Assembly: GCA_019454835.1 (NCBI GenBank)
Contig: JACFNP010000010.1
Location: forward strand, 1-64,000
Source: Rubellimicrobium sp.
Lineage (GTDB): Bacteria; Pseudomonadota; Alphaproteobacteria; Rhodobacterales; Rhodobacteraceae
Reading direction: 5' to 3'
Length of the DNA stretch: 64,000 nucleotides
The translations under genes and the position numbers were made by a program. The notes under the pieces are model-generated. The model did not search any database. It saw nothing but the letters and a program-made list of their open reading frames with translations, and was not told where the DNA came from. Shown piece by piece: positions 10,345-18,037 of the stretch (its first letter is position 1; the number at the start of each line of letters is the position of its first letter).

Positions 10345-10964
10345 AGCCGCACCTCGACCACCGGCACCGCAGGCACCTGCCCGGCGCGGAACGAGGCCAC
10401 CGAAGTCTGGATGCGGTCGGTGGCAAAGCGCACCGGCACGTCGAATTCAAACCCCGCCGTCACCACCGCATCGCCTTTGGGCGCGCGGGCCAGCGTCACG
10501 ATGCCGGTGGCATGATCGGCGCTGAAATCGACGCCCTCCTGCAGGGCGTCGCCCGACACCGCCACCTTCACCGTCCCTGGCACCGGCTTGGTGATCTCGC
10601 GCAGCCATTCGCCGGGGCCCGAGGCATAGCGCTTCATCAGCCGGAACACCGTGCCGCCCCGACCGATGATCTGGTCGAAGGGCGTCACCTCGCTGCCGGG
10701 CAACGACGACTTGAAATCGGCCCAGTCCTTCCAGCGAAAGCCGTGCAATTCGCCCGCCCGCGCCTCGAAGAAGGCGACCAGTTCGGCCACGTCGTCCAGA
10801 CTGCGCAGCCCCAGCCCGGCATCATAGCGCCTGCGCGACTGCGACCAGGGCGTGTTGCGCTCCTCGTATCCGTTCATCAGCTCGACGATCTCGGTGCGCC
10901 GCTCCGGCCCGCCGAGCGAGCCGAAGGACAGCGACGCGGGAAAGCGCACCTCGTGAAAGGCCAT
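10341..10964 (-). CDS. GTA g12: distal tail protein (DUF2460 family)
   Basis: 207-residue distal tail component. Starts MAFHEVRFPASLSFGSLGGPER, with RRRYDAGLGLRSLDDVAELVAFFEAR and the GFRWKDWADFKS segment characteristic of DUF2460. It links the tail tube to the hub protein g13. Separated from the tape-measure gene by only nine bases, so co-transcribed. Confidence 0.94.
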   Translation of the reverse strand: MAFHEVRFPASLSFGSLGGPERRTEIVELMNGYEERNTPWSQSRRRYDAGLGLRSLDDVAELVAFFEARAGELHGFRWKDWADFKSSLPGSEVTPFDQIIGRGGTVFRLMKRYASGPGEWLREITKPVPGTVKVAVSGDALQEGVDFSADHATGIVTLARAPKGDAVVTAGFEFDVPVRFATDRIQTSVASFRAGQVPAVPVVEVRL

Positions 10965-10973
10965 CCTCGTCTC

Positions 10974-11609
10974 CTATCCGTTGCGCCCGGCCTGCCCGAG
11001 CAGCCGGGCGACCGAGGCCGCGATCTGGGCGCGGCTCTGTTCAAACCCGCGCAGGTCGGGGGTGGCGACGTTGATCGTGACGTTCACCGCGCGCCCGCCG
11101 CCCTGCGCCTGCACGCCAAGGCGACCGTCCGGGCCGCGCGCCAGCGGCATGATCGCCTCGGGTCCGGCCTCGCCCATCAGCCCGGTGCCGCCGCGCATCG
11201 CAAAGGCGGTGGGCGTGGCGACCACGCCGCCCGCGGCAAAGGGCGTGACCGCGCCCTGCACGAAGGCTCCGCCCTGCGCGAACGGCATCAGCCCGGCCAC
11301 CGCCGCGTTCAGCCCGCCCGCGAGAATCCCGCCGAAATGGTCGCTCACCGGGCGCAGCGCGGCATTGTAGACCGTCTGCGCCATCGAGCGGCCCAGCCCC
11401 TCCAGCACGTCCGACAGCCTGCGCCCGTCCAGCACCAGCCCGTCGAACGCCCGCCGCAGCCCGCCGGAAAAGCCCCGCTCCAGCGCGCCGAGGTCGCGCA
11501 GCGCGCCCTCCATCCCGGCGCGCATCTCGTGCAGCGCGGCGGAAAAATCCGCCATCGCGTCCTCCATCCGCGCGAGGTCGTCCACGTCGCCGCCCCGGAG
11601 ATCAGCCAT
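10974..11609 (-). CDS. GTA g11: tail tape-measure protein
   Basis: 211 residues, short because the GTA tail is short. The N-terminal part is helical with heptad-like spacing (MEDAMADFSAALHEMRAGMEGALRDL), followed by a Gly/Ala-rich hydrophobic stretch (HFGGILAGGLNAAVAGLMPFAQGGAF) and a conserved MRGGTGLMGEAGPEAIMPLARGPDG motif found at the end of GTA tape measures. It overlaps g10.1 by eight bases. Confidence 0.92.
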   Translation of the reverse strand: MADLRGGDVDDLARMEDAMADFSAALHEMRAGMEGALRDLGALERGFSGGLRRAFDGLVLDGRRLSDVLEGLGRSMAQTVYNAALRPVSDHFGGILAGGLNAAVAGLMPFAQGGAFVQGAVTPFAAGGVVATPTAFAMRGGTGLMGEAGPEAIMPLARGPDGRLGVQAQGGGRAVNVTINVATPDLRGFEQSRAQIAASVARLLGQAGRNG

Positions 11610-11802
11610 CCGCCTGTTCCTTCCCGTCGGGATATTGCCGCAGCAGCGCGTCCATTCGCGCGCGGTCCATCGGCGCCTCGCCCGGCGCCACGCCCAGCAT
11701 CAGCGCCAGTTCCCAAGGCGTCAGCGCCCAGAATTCCGCCGGGCGCAGATGCAGCCGCGACAGGCCCGCGCGCAGCAGCCCGGCCCAGTCCAGCCCGCTC
11801 AT
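11602..11802 (-). CDS. GTA g10.1: small tail assembly chaperone (rcc01693 type)
   Basis: 66-residue product with LRPAEFWALTPWELALMLG, the phage tail-assembly-chaperone signature for this small GTA gene. It lies between g10 and the tape measure, where tailed phages encode the two-part chaperone that loads the tape measure. The ATG at 11802 overlaps the g10 stop (ATGA), which decides the start among a longer open frame. Confidence 0.88.
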   Translation of the reverse strand: MSGLDWAGLLRAGLSRLHLRPAEFWALTPWELALMLGVAPGEAPMDRARMDALLRQYPDGKEQADG

Positions 11803-12110
11803 GCGTCGGGCGCGAAGGCGCGCGCCAGCATCTGCGCCGCCGCCCGCGCCGCCGCGACCGGGCCTCCGGCGATGTCGGCGGCAAGCAGGTCCGGCGCCGT
11901 CACCTCCCAGCCGCCGCCGCGCAGCCCCGCCACCACCACCGCCATGATGTCGCGGCTGGTGAAGCGCCCTGCCTCGATCCGCCCGACCAGGTCCAGCGTC
12001 CCGTCGCCCTGCAGCCCGGCCTCCATTTCCGCCAGCGCCCCCAGCGTCAGCCGACAGCGCCGCGCGACCCCGTCGATGCAAAGCGAGACCTCGCCCGCCC
12101 AGGGGTTCAC
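11799..12110 (-). CDS. GTA g10: tail assembly protein (gp10 family)
   Basis: 103 residues starting MNPWAGEVSLCIDGVARRCRLTLGALAEMEAGL, the characteristic opening of GTA gp10 / Phage_TAC_11-like proteins. Likely forms a chaperone pair with the product of the next gene. Four-base overlaps with g9 and g10.1. Confidence 0.92.
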   Translation of the reverse strand: MNPWAGEVSLCIDGVARRCRLTLGALAEMEAGLQGDGTLDLVGRIEAGRFTSRDIMAVVVAGLRGGGWEVTAPDLLAADIAGGPVAAARAAAQMLARAFAPDA

Positions 12111-12550
12111 GGCCCGACCTCGGGCGCAAAGGACAGTGCGCCGCCTGACGCGAGCGCGATCTCGTAGGTCGCCTCGCCGTTGTAGCGGCCCGCATAGTCG
12201 ATGCCGGTGATCTGGAACGGTCCCTCGACCACACCGAAGCCGGGGATCACCACCTGGAAGGCGGGCATCTCGGCGGCGAAGAACATCTGCCGCACCCGTT
12301 CGTCGCTGGCCGCGTCGCGGAACACGCCCGACCCCGAGATCGCGGCCGATCGCACCCCGGCGCCCGCGAGCAGTTCGCGCCAGCCGCCCAGGCTTTCGAG
12401 ACTGGTCACGTCCACGCTTTCCGCGTTGAACGACAGCCGCGTCGCGCGCAGCCCGGCGACGGTCTGGAACAGACCCTCGCCGTTCATGTCGATCCTGATG
12501 AGCAAATCCCTGCCGTTCTGCACCGTCATCACCGTCTCCCCCTGCCTCAC
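12107..12550 (-). CDS. GTA g9: major tail tube protein (TP901-1 family)
   Basis: 147 residues. NGRDLLIRIDMNGEGLFQTVAGLRATRLSFNAESVDVTS is the conserved N-terminal core of the TP901-1-type major tail protein in GTAs. It polymerises into the tail tube. The start could be at the first ATG (12550, overlapping g8) or at the MTVQNGRD methionine six codons in; the former preserves the overlap. Confidence 0.93.
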   Translation of the reverse strand: MRQGETVMTVQNGRDLLIRIDMNGEGLFQTVAGLRATRLSFNAESVDVTSLESLGGWRELLAGAGVRSAAISGSGVFRDAASDERVRQMFFAAEMPAFQVVIPGFGVVEGPFQITGIDYAGRYNGEATYEIALASGGALSFAPEVGP

Positions 12551-12951
12551 ACGTCCTCGACGCGGGCGCGAAATGTCATGTCGATCTGGCGTTCCTCGCC
12601 GTTCCTCGCCGCGCGCGCCTGCAGGAAATCGAGCCGCAGCAGCCGCCCGCGCGCCAGTTGCAGCGGCGCATCGACCAGCGCATCCGAAATCGCCGCAGCC
12701 GCCGCCTTGGCCGGGGCGAACCCGGCGGAATCGGTCACCACGCTCACCGTGAAATCATGCTCGGCCCCGTGCCCCGAGCCGTCGGAGCGGTCGCGCGCGG
12801 CCTCGGGGCCCAGCGCGACGTAAAGGCCCGGCAATATCCCCGGCGGCAGCGCGTCATAGATCGCGCCCCCGGTCAGCGCGGCCAGCGCATCATCCCCGGC
12901 CAGCCGCTGATAGACCGCCGCCTGCAGCGCCGCCGCGACCGCGTAGCTCAT
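12547..12951 (-). CDS. GTA g8: tail terminator/completion protein (DUF3168)
   Basis: 134 residues of the DUF3168 family: AAALQAAVYQRLAGDDALAALTGGAIYDALPPG, then a beta-rich core with DRSDGSGHGAEHDFTVSVVTD. It joins the neck to the tail tube. Overlaps both g7 and g9 by four bases. Confidence 0.92.
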   Translation of the reverse strand: MSYAVAAALQAAVYQRLAGDDALAALTGGAIYDALPPGILPGLYVALGPEAARDRSDGSGHGAEHDFTVSVVTDSAGFAPAKAAAAAISDALVDAPLQLARGRLLRLDFLQARAARNGEERQIDMTFRARVEDV

Positions 12952-13286
12952 CGCACGCCCTCCTCCTCGGCCAGACAGGTCAGCCAGCGGCCCCCGGCAT
13001 CCGCCTCGATCACCGCGACGATGCGAAAGACCCGCGCCCCCTCGCGCAGGCGCTGTCCCGCCACCGGGCGCGACGGCGCCCCGAAACCGGTGGCGCGCAG
13101 GCGGATGCGGTGGCTCACCCGGCTCAGGTCGGCGCCCGCCACCGCCAGCCCGCGCCCGGAGGTCGAGACGACCTCGCCCCAGAGCACGCCCCTGGGCGCC
13201 CAGGTCACCACATGCCCGCCCGCGCCGTCGGGCGCCCGCCCGGCCTCTTCCAGGACCAGCCTGCGGCGCAGCAGCGGCGCCCTCAT
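12948..13286 (-). CDS. GTA g7: head-tail adaptor (head closure) protein
   Basis: 112-residue beta-barrel head-closure protein. Segments LVLEEAGRAPDGAGG, GEVVSTSGR and RVFRIVAVIEADAGGRWLTCLAEE match the phage SPP1 gp16-like family in GTAs. Translationally coupled to g6 and g8. Confidence 0.9.
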   Translation of the reverse strand: MRAPLLRRRLVLEEAGRAPDGAGGHVVTWAPRGVLWGEVVSTSGRGLAVAGADLSRVSHRIRLRATGFGAPSRPVAGQRLREGARVFRIVAVIEADAGGRWLTCLAEEEGVR

Positions 13287-13852
13287 GCCCGCCCCCCGCC
13301 GCCGACCCGCAGGCAGCGATAACGGTCCAGCAGCGCCGTCACCCCGAAGGGCGCACAGCCCGCCGCCAGCGCGGTGTCGTGGCGATAGTCGTGATAATGC
13401 GCGGCCAGCAGCAGCACCGCCTGTTGCAGGTCGGGCGGCAGGTCGTCGAATGCCGGCCCGTATCCGGCAAGGAAATCGACGCGGTAGCTGCCCGGCCCCG
13501 TCACCACGCGGGGGCGCGCCCCGTCACCCTCGAACCGCCAGGCGCCCGGTGCCAGCACCTCCTCGCCGCCCGCACCGTCAAGACGCGCCACCTCGAGCAC
13601 GGCACCGACCGGCGCCACCGGCAGCGCCACCTCGCCGTCGCGGGCCTGCGCACGGGGCAGGCGGAACCCGCGCGCCATCAGCGCCTTGCCGGTGCGCCCC
13701 TCGATCGCCGCCAGCGCCGCGCGCAGGAACCCGGCGAGCAACCCGTCCTGCACCGCATCCTCGGCAAAGCCCGAGCCGAGGCGCAGGTGCTCTTTCAGTC
13801 GCGCGACCGGCAGGGCCTCCGGCGGCACGGTCGTCAGTTCGACCAGCATCAC
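13283..13852 (-). CDS. GTA g6: head-tail connector protein
   Basis: 189 residues of the phage connector (gp6/gp15-like) family. MMLVELTTVPPEALPVARLKEHLRL at the start and a C-terminal PPDLQQAVLLLAAHYHDYR motif are conserved in GTA adaptors. It binds the portal ring. The 64-base gap to the capsid gene upstream is the longest inside the GTA block. Confidence 0.92.
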   Translation of the reverse strand: MMLVELTTVPPEALPVARLKEHLRLGSGFAEDAVQDGLLAGFLRAALAAIEGRTGKALMARGFRLPRAQARDGEVALPVAPVGAVLEVARLDGAGGEEVLAPGAWRFEGDGARPRVVTGPGSYRVDFLAGYGPAFDDLPPDLQQAVLLLAAHYHDYRHDTALAAGCAPFGVTALLDRYRCLRVGGGGRA

Positions 13853-13916
13853 GTCGCTCCGATTGTGTTCCTGCCCGTGGCCGGGGCCGGACCGCGCCCG
13901 GCCCCCGGCCTGCGCA

Positions 13917-15089
13917 TCAGCTCCCCGCGATGCGCAGCAGCTTGATCGCGGCGAAGTCGGTCACCCCGCCGCCGACCCGGCGCGTCGCGTAGAACAGCAC
14001 GTTGGGCTTGGCCGAGAACGGATCGCGCAACACCCGCAGGTCGGGGCGCTCGACGATGGTGTAGCCCGCCGCGAAATTGCCGAAGGTGACCGGAAAGGCA
14101 TCGGCGCCGATGTCCGGCATGTCCTCGGCCACCACGACCGCATGGCCCAGCAGCCGCGCGGGTTCGCCCGCTGCCAGCGCCTCGGCCCAGAGGTAACGGC
14201 CGTCGTCGTCCTTCAGCTTGCGCAAGGCGCCCGCCGTGCGCGAGTTCATCACCCAGACGGCCCCGGCGCGATAGGGCGCCTCGAGCGCATGGACCACGTC
14301 GACCAGCACATCCGCCGAGGTGATCGCCGACGCATTGCCGCCCGCGACATAGCCGAGACTGCCCCAGGCCCAGCTTCCGTTTGCGACCTTGGTGTGGTCG
14401 AGGAAGCCCTTGGGCTTGTTCGAGCCGTCGCCGCTGATGAAGGCCGCCGCCTCGGCGCGGGCGAATTTCTCGCCGATCCGTTCGGCGATCCAGCCCTCGA
14501 TGTCGAAGGCCGCGTCGTCGAGCAGCCGCTGCGAGACCTTGGGCATCGCCGCAAGTTCGTGCACCGGAATGGAAATCTTCTGCAGCGTGCCGGTCGAGGT
14601 CTCGGTCGTGGTGCCGGACTCGGCCGCCCAGCCCGCGCCCATCTCACCCCGGTCGATGAGCACGTCGAAGACCGACGCCTCGACCTGCACCACGCGGGCG
14701 ACCGACCGCAACGAGCCGGTGGCGCGCAGCACCGCGCCGATCCCCTCGGCGGTCTGCGGCGAGACCAGATAGCCGCCGTCGCCGCCGCTGCCCGAGTTCA
14801 TGGCCTTGCCCTCGATCTCGAGCGCCCGCAGCGCCGCCTCGTCGCCCGAACGCAGATAGGCGACAAAGGCCGCCCCGTGCGGCGCGCCGGTCTCGGCGGC
14901 CACGGACAGCGCCGGGCGATGGCCGGTCATGGCCTGCTTGCGATCCAGTCGGGTCATGCGGTCATCCTGTTGCTGAAGCCGGGCCTGAACGTCCCCGGCG
15001 AATGCCTTGAAGTCGTCGGCAAGGGCGAGGATCGCCTCGGGCCGCCCGTCTGCCTCGGGCGCCGTCGCCCCCGTTTCCGTCGTGGTCAT
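13917..15089 (-). CDS. GTA g5: major capsid protein (HK97 fold)
   Basis: 390-residue HK97-type capsid protein. The N-terminal ~110 residues form the helical scaffold-like delta domain (LADDFKAFAGDVQARLQQQDDRMTRLDRKQ), which the g4 protease removes; the mature part starts near SVAAETGAPHGAAFVAYLRSGDE. NSGSGGDGGYLVSPQTAE, VIDRGEMGAGW and the C-terminal ATRRVGGGVTDFAAIKLL segment are typical. ATGA overlap with g4. Confidence 0.96.
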   Translation of the reverse strand: MTTTETGATAPEADGRPEAILALADDFKAFAGDVQARLQQQDDRMTRLDRKQAMTGHRPALSVAAETGAPHGAAFVAYLRSGDEAALRALEIEGKAMNSGSGGDGGYLVSPQTAEGIGAVLRATGSLRSVARVVQVEASVFDVLIDRGEMGAGWAAESGTTTETSTGTLQKISIPVHELAAMPKVSQRLLDDAAFDIEGWIAERIGEKFARAEAAAFISGDGSNKPKGFLDHTKVANGSWAWGSLGYVAGGNASAITSADVLVDVVHALEAPYRAGAVWVMNSRTAGALRKLKDDDGRYLWAEALAAGEPARLLGHAVVVAEDMPDIGADAFPVTFGNFAAGYTIVERPDLRVLRDPFSAKPNVLFYATRRVGGGVTDFAAIKLLRIAGS

Positions 15090-15652
15090 GCTCTCTCCCC
15101 TTCATCATCCTCGCGGCGCAGCAGCGCGCGCGCCTCGTGCAACGCGCCCGACAGCAGCCGGAATGCCGCGCCGGGATCGTGGCCCGCCTTGGCCCCCACC
15201 CGCGCGCCGGTCAGCATCGGGAAGGTCACCAGCGACACTTCCCGAAGCTCGAGCTCGGCAAGCCGCCGCAGCCCCTTGCCGTCGCGCGTGGCGCGCAGGG
15301 TGCGATAGCCGATCGACAGCCCGTCGATGGCCCCGGCCTCGACCAGCGCCACCGCCTCGCGGCCGCGCGCCACCCCGGTCAGGATACGGCCCTTGACGAA
15401 CAGGCCGCGCGCATCCTCGCGCACCTCGTCCCAGACGCCGATCACCTCGCGCGGGTCGTGCTGCCAGAGCATCCGCACCCGTTCACCGGCACGGGCGAGC
15501 CGCGCCAGACCGGCGCCATAGGCGCCCGGCTCGACCACGTCGCCGCCCTGGTCGGGCGCGCCGAACAGGCTGGCGTAACCCGCGACGCAGGCGCCGTCCG
15601 ACAGGACCAGCCCCTCGTCCGGGCGCGCGAACTTGTATTCCAGCTCCATCAT
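15086..15652 (-). CDS. GTA g4: prohead protease (HK97 family)
   Basis: 188-residue serine protease that cuts the capsid delta domain. Conserved GYASLFGAPDQGGDVVEPGAYG and the catalytic-His segment RMLWQHDPREVIGVWDEV are visible, with the Ser in IDGLSIGYRT. Starts MMELEYKFARPDEG; overlaps g3.5 and g5 by four bases each. Confidence 0.94.
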   Translation of the reverse strand: MMELEYKFARPDEGLVLSDGACVAGYASLFGAPDQGGDVVEPGAYGAGLARLARAGERVRMLWQHDPREVIGVWDEVREDARGLFVKGRILTGVARGREAVALVEAGAIDGLSIGYRTLRATRDGKGLRRLAELELREVSLVTFPMLTGARVGAKAGHDPGAAFRLLSGALHEARALLRREDDEGERA

Positions 15653-15885
15653 CCCCCCATTCCCCCCGCGATCAGCGCCGATTGCGCCATCTGCGCCAGC
15701 ATCGCCGCCGCCACGCCGTAGACCGCGACCCAGAGCCGCCGTTCCAGCCGCTCCATTGCCTCCTCGATGCGTTCGAGTCGCGCGTTCAACTGCGCGAACT
15801 GCAACGCCGCCATCTTTTCCTGCGCCTCGATCCGCAGGCCCGGCGCGCAGACAAAGCGCTCGCGCCCGAACAGCCCGTCATCCAT
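15649..15885 (-). CDS. GTA g3.5: small conserved protein
   Basis: 78 residues, helical with a coiled-coil-like run (FAQLNARLERIEEAMERLERRLW) and a hydrophobic C-terminal segment (AVYGVAAAMLAQMAQSALIAGG) that could be membrane-seeking. It occupies the g3.5 position between portal and protease in Rhodobacter-type GTAs. Function not established. Overlaps the portal stop by eight bases. Confidence 0.85.
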   Translation of the reverse strand: MDDGLFGRERFVCAPGLRIEAQEKMAALQFAQLNARLERIEEAMERLERRLWVAVYGVAAAMLAQMAQSALIAGGMGG

Positions 15886-17056
15886 CGCAGGCCTCGCGCG
15901 CGGGCAGGCCCAGCAGGGCGCGCTTTTCGGCCTCGGTCAGGAACATCGCCTCGCCGACCCGCTTCCAGTGCTGGTCGCGTTCGGCAGCCAGCGCCGGAAC
16001 GAGGTCGGGGTCGGGGCGGATGTCGAAGCTCTCGCCGGTGAAATCCTCGAGCCAGTCGGCCAGCGCCCCCGTCACCCGCGTCGCCAGCGGCAGCACGGTG
16101 AGGCGAAAGAAGGCACGGTTGGCCTCCTGGTAGTTGGCATAGGTCGCATCGCCCGGCACGCCCAGCAGCATCGGCGGCACTCCGAAGGCCGAGGCGATCT
16201 CGCGCGCGGCGGCCTCCTTGGTGCGATGGAATTCCATGTCCGAGGGCGAAAACCCCATCGGCTTCCAGTCGAGACCGCCTTCCAGCAGCATCGGCCGCCC
16301 GGCGTTGCGCGCGCCCTGATGGTAGCGTTCGACCTCGTCGCGCAGTCGGTCGAACTGGTCCTGGGCCATCTGGCCCATGCCGTCCGAGCCATGCCACACC
16401 AGCGCCCCCGAGGGCCGCGCCGCATTGTCGAGCAGCGCCTTCGACCAGCGGCTTGCAGCATTGTGGACATCGACCGCCTGCGCGGCGGCCTGCATCGGCG
16501 ACAGGCCGTAATGGTCATCGAGCGGGTGGAAGCTGCGGATATGGCACAGCGCCGCCACCCCCGGCCCGGCGGCGATGCGCCGCTTGCGCCCGCCGACGGT
16601 GTATTCCCAGGCGGCGGGCCAGCCATCCGCCCCCGGCACCACCGCGATCCGGTCGGGGCGCAGGACATGCAGCGCCAGCGGCAGGCCGTCACCGTCGCCT
16701 GCGGCCTCGACATAGGCGTTGCCGGTCAGCAGAAGCTGCCCGTAGAGCGCCTCGAGGAATTCGGCCCGCCCCTGTTGCGTATTGGGCCGGGCCAGCAGCG
16801 CCAGCGCCGGATGCTCGGCATAGCGCCGCGCGCGATCCTGCAGCACCAGCGGCAGCGCGGCGGCGGATTCGGCGATCAGGCTGACCGCGCGATAGGCGAC
16901 CGGATTGCCGCAGAAACCCGTCCGGGTCAGCGCGGTGCCGTCGCGCGGACTCCAGACCACGCCGGACGACCCGGCCCAAGCCATCACCCGCGCGGGCTGC
17001 GCCTTGGCCTCGGGCGCCTTCGGCCCGCGACGGCTCTTTCTGAAGTAGTCCAGCAT
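15878..17056 (-). CDS. GTA g3: portal protein (HK97 family)
   Basis: 392-residue portal that forms the DNA entry ring at one capsid vertex. Segments MLDYFRKSRRG, NPVAYRAVSLIAESAAALPL, RPNTQQGRAEFLEALYGQLLLTGNAY and IASAFGVPPMLLGVPGDATYANYQEANRAF are diagnostic. The ATG at 17056 is preferred over upstream in-frame codons because it opens with the family N-terminus. It is the first GTA gene present: the expected g1/g2 terminase genes are missing upstream, where 122 bases separate it from an unrelated SDR gene. Confidence 0.95.
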   Translation of the reverse strand: MLDYFRKSRRGPKAPEAKAQPARVMAWAGSSGVVWSPRDGTALTRTGFCGNPVAYRAVSLIAESAAALPLVLQDRARRYAEHPALALLARPNTQQGRAEFLEALYGQLLLTGNAYVEAAGDGDGLPLALHVLRPDRIAVVPGADGWPAAWEYTVGGRKRRIAAGPGVAALCHIRSFHPLDDHYGLSPMQAAAQAVDVHNAASRWSKALLDNAARPSGALVWHGSDGMGQMAQDQFDRLRDEVERYHQGARNAGRPMLLEGGLDWKPMGFSPSDMEFHRTKEAAAREIASAFGVPPMLLGVPGDATYANYQEANRAFFRLTVLPLATRVTGALADWLEDFTGESFDIRPDPDLVPALAAERDQHWKRVGEAMFLTEAEKRALLGLPAREACDG

Positions 17057-17146
17057 CCGCCCCCCGATCCGGTATCCTGCGATCCGACGGGGGGAAGATG
17101 GGCGCGAAAGATTGACCGCTGCCTGCCGGACCGCGCGGCGCCACGG

Positions 17147-17173
17147 CCCCGCGCGCAACGGCCGCGCGCGGGG
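17147..17173. terminator. GC-rich hairpin between the SDR gene and the GTA block
   Basis: Perfect 9-bp inverted repeat CCCCGCGCG / CGCGCGGGG with a nine-base loop, five bases beyond the SDR stop codon on the minus strand. It lacks a T-tract, so an intrinsic terminator is only possible; it may instead shield the 3' end of the SDR transcript. The remaining ~90 bases before g3 carry no recognisable gene. Confidence 0.4.
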
Positions 17174-17178
17174 TCTGC

Positions 17179-17958
17179 CTACATCGTCAGCGCCACCCCG
17201 CCGCCATCGACGAGGATGTTCTGCCCGACGATGAACCGCGCCTGCCGCGAGCACAGGAACGCCGCCACCGCGCCGAAATCGGCGGGGTCGCCGTCCTGCC
17301 CGGTCGGATTGCCCGCCCGCGCGCGGGCGCGCACCTCGTCCTCGCTGATCCCGTCGGCGCTGGCCCGCGCCTGATCCAGCGCCGCGATCCGGTCGGTCGC
17401 ATGGCGCCCCGGCAGCAGGTTGTTCACCGTCACCCCATGCGCCGCCACCTGCCGCGCGATCCCCGCAACCGCCCCGGTCAGCCCGGTGCGGGCCATGTTC
17501 GACAGGCCCAGTTCCGGGATCGGCGCGCGCACCGAGGACGAGGTGACGTTCACCACCCGCCCCCAGCCGCGCGCGATCATCGCGGGCAGGCACGCCTGCA
17601 TCAGCAGCACCGGCGTCAGCATGTTGGCGCCCACCGCGCGGTCAAGATCGTCGCGGCTCCAGTCGCACCACGATCCGGGCGGGGGGCCTCCGGCGTTGGT
17701 AATCAGGATGTCGGGGTCATCCGCGACGGCCAGCACCGCCGCCCGCGCCTCCGCGTCGGTGATGTCGCCCGCGACCGTGACGACCGGCACCCCGTGCGCC
17801 GCGCGCAGTTCCGCCGCCGTCGCATCAAGCGCCGCCGCCCCGCGCGCGTTCAGCACCAGCGAGACGCCTTCCGCCGCCAGCGCCGCCGCGATGCCGCGCC
17901 CCAGCCCCCGCGACGCCGCACAGACCAGCGCGCGCCTGCCCTTCAACCCGAGGTCCAT
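17179..17958 (-). CDS. Short-chain dehydrogenase/reductase-like protein, catalytic Tyr/Lys apparently absent
   Basis: 259-residue Rossmann-fold SDR. The nucleotide-binding Gly motif (AASRGLGRGIAAALA), NAGGPPPG and the C-terminal FIVGQNILVDGGG are intact. The catalytic region reads VNVTSSSVRAPIPELGLSNMARTG: the Ser is there but the YxxxK pair is replaced by an SNMAR-type segment, as in a divergent SDR subfamily. It may therefore not be a classical oxidoreductase. The ATG at 17958 follows an AAGGAAAGG ribosome site. It is divergent from the Hint-domain gene and upstream of, but probably not functionally tied to, the GTA genes. Confidence 0.82.
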   Translation of the reverse strand: MDLGLKGRRALVCAASRGLGRGIAAALAAEGVSLVLNARGAAALDATAAELRAAHGVPVVTVAGDITDAEARAAVLAVADDPDILITNAGGPPPGSWCDWSRDDLDRAVGANMLTPVLLMQACLPAMIARGWGRVVNVTSSSVRAPIPELGLSNMARTGLTGAVAGIARQVAAHGVTVNNLLPGRHATDRIAALDQARASADGISEDEVRARARAGNPTGQDGDPADFGAVAAFLCSRQARFIVGQNILVDGGGVALTM

Positions 17959-18037
17959 GCCGCCGCCTTTCCTTGTTGCCTTGAGGTGACCATATTCCCT
18001 CCCGACCCTTGCCACCAGAACGCGGCAGGATGTTCCC

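Noticed and set aside
17057-17178. Remnant of GTA g1 in the gap upstream of the portal gene
   Set aside because: The 122 bases contain a GC hairpin and no frame resembling a small terminase.
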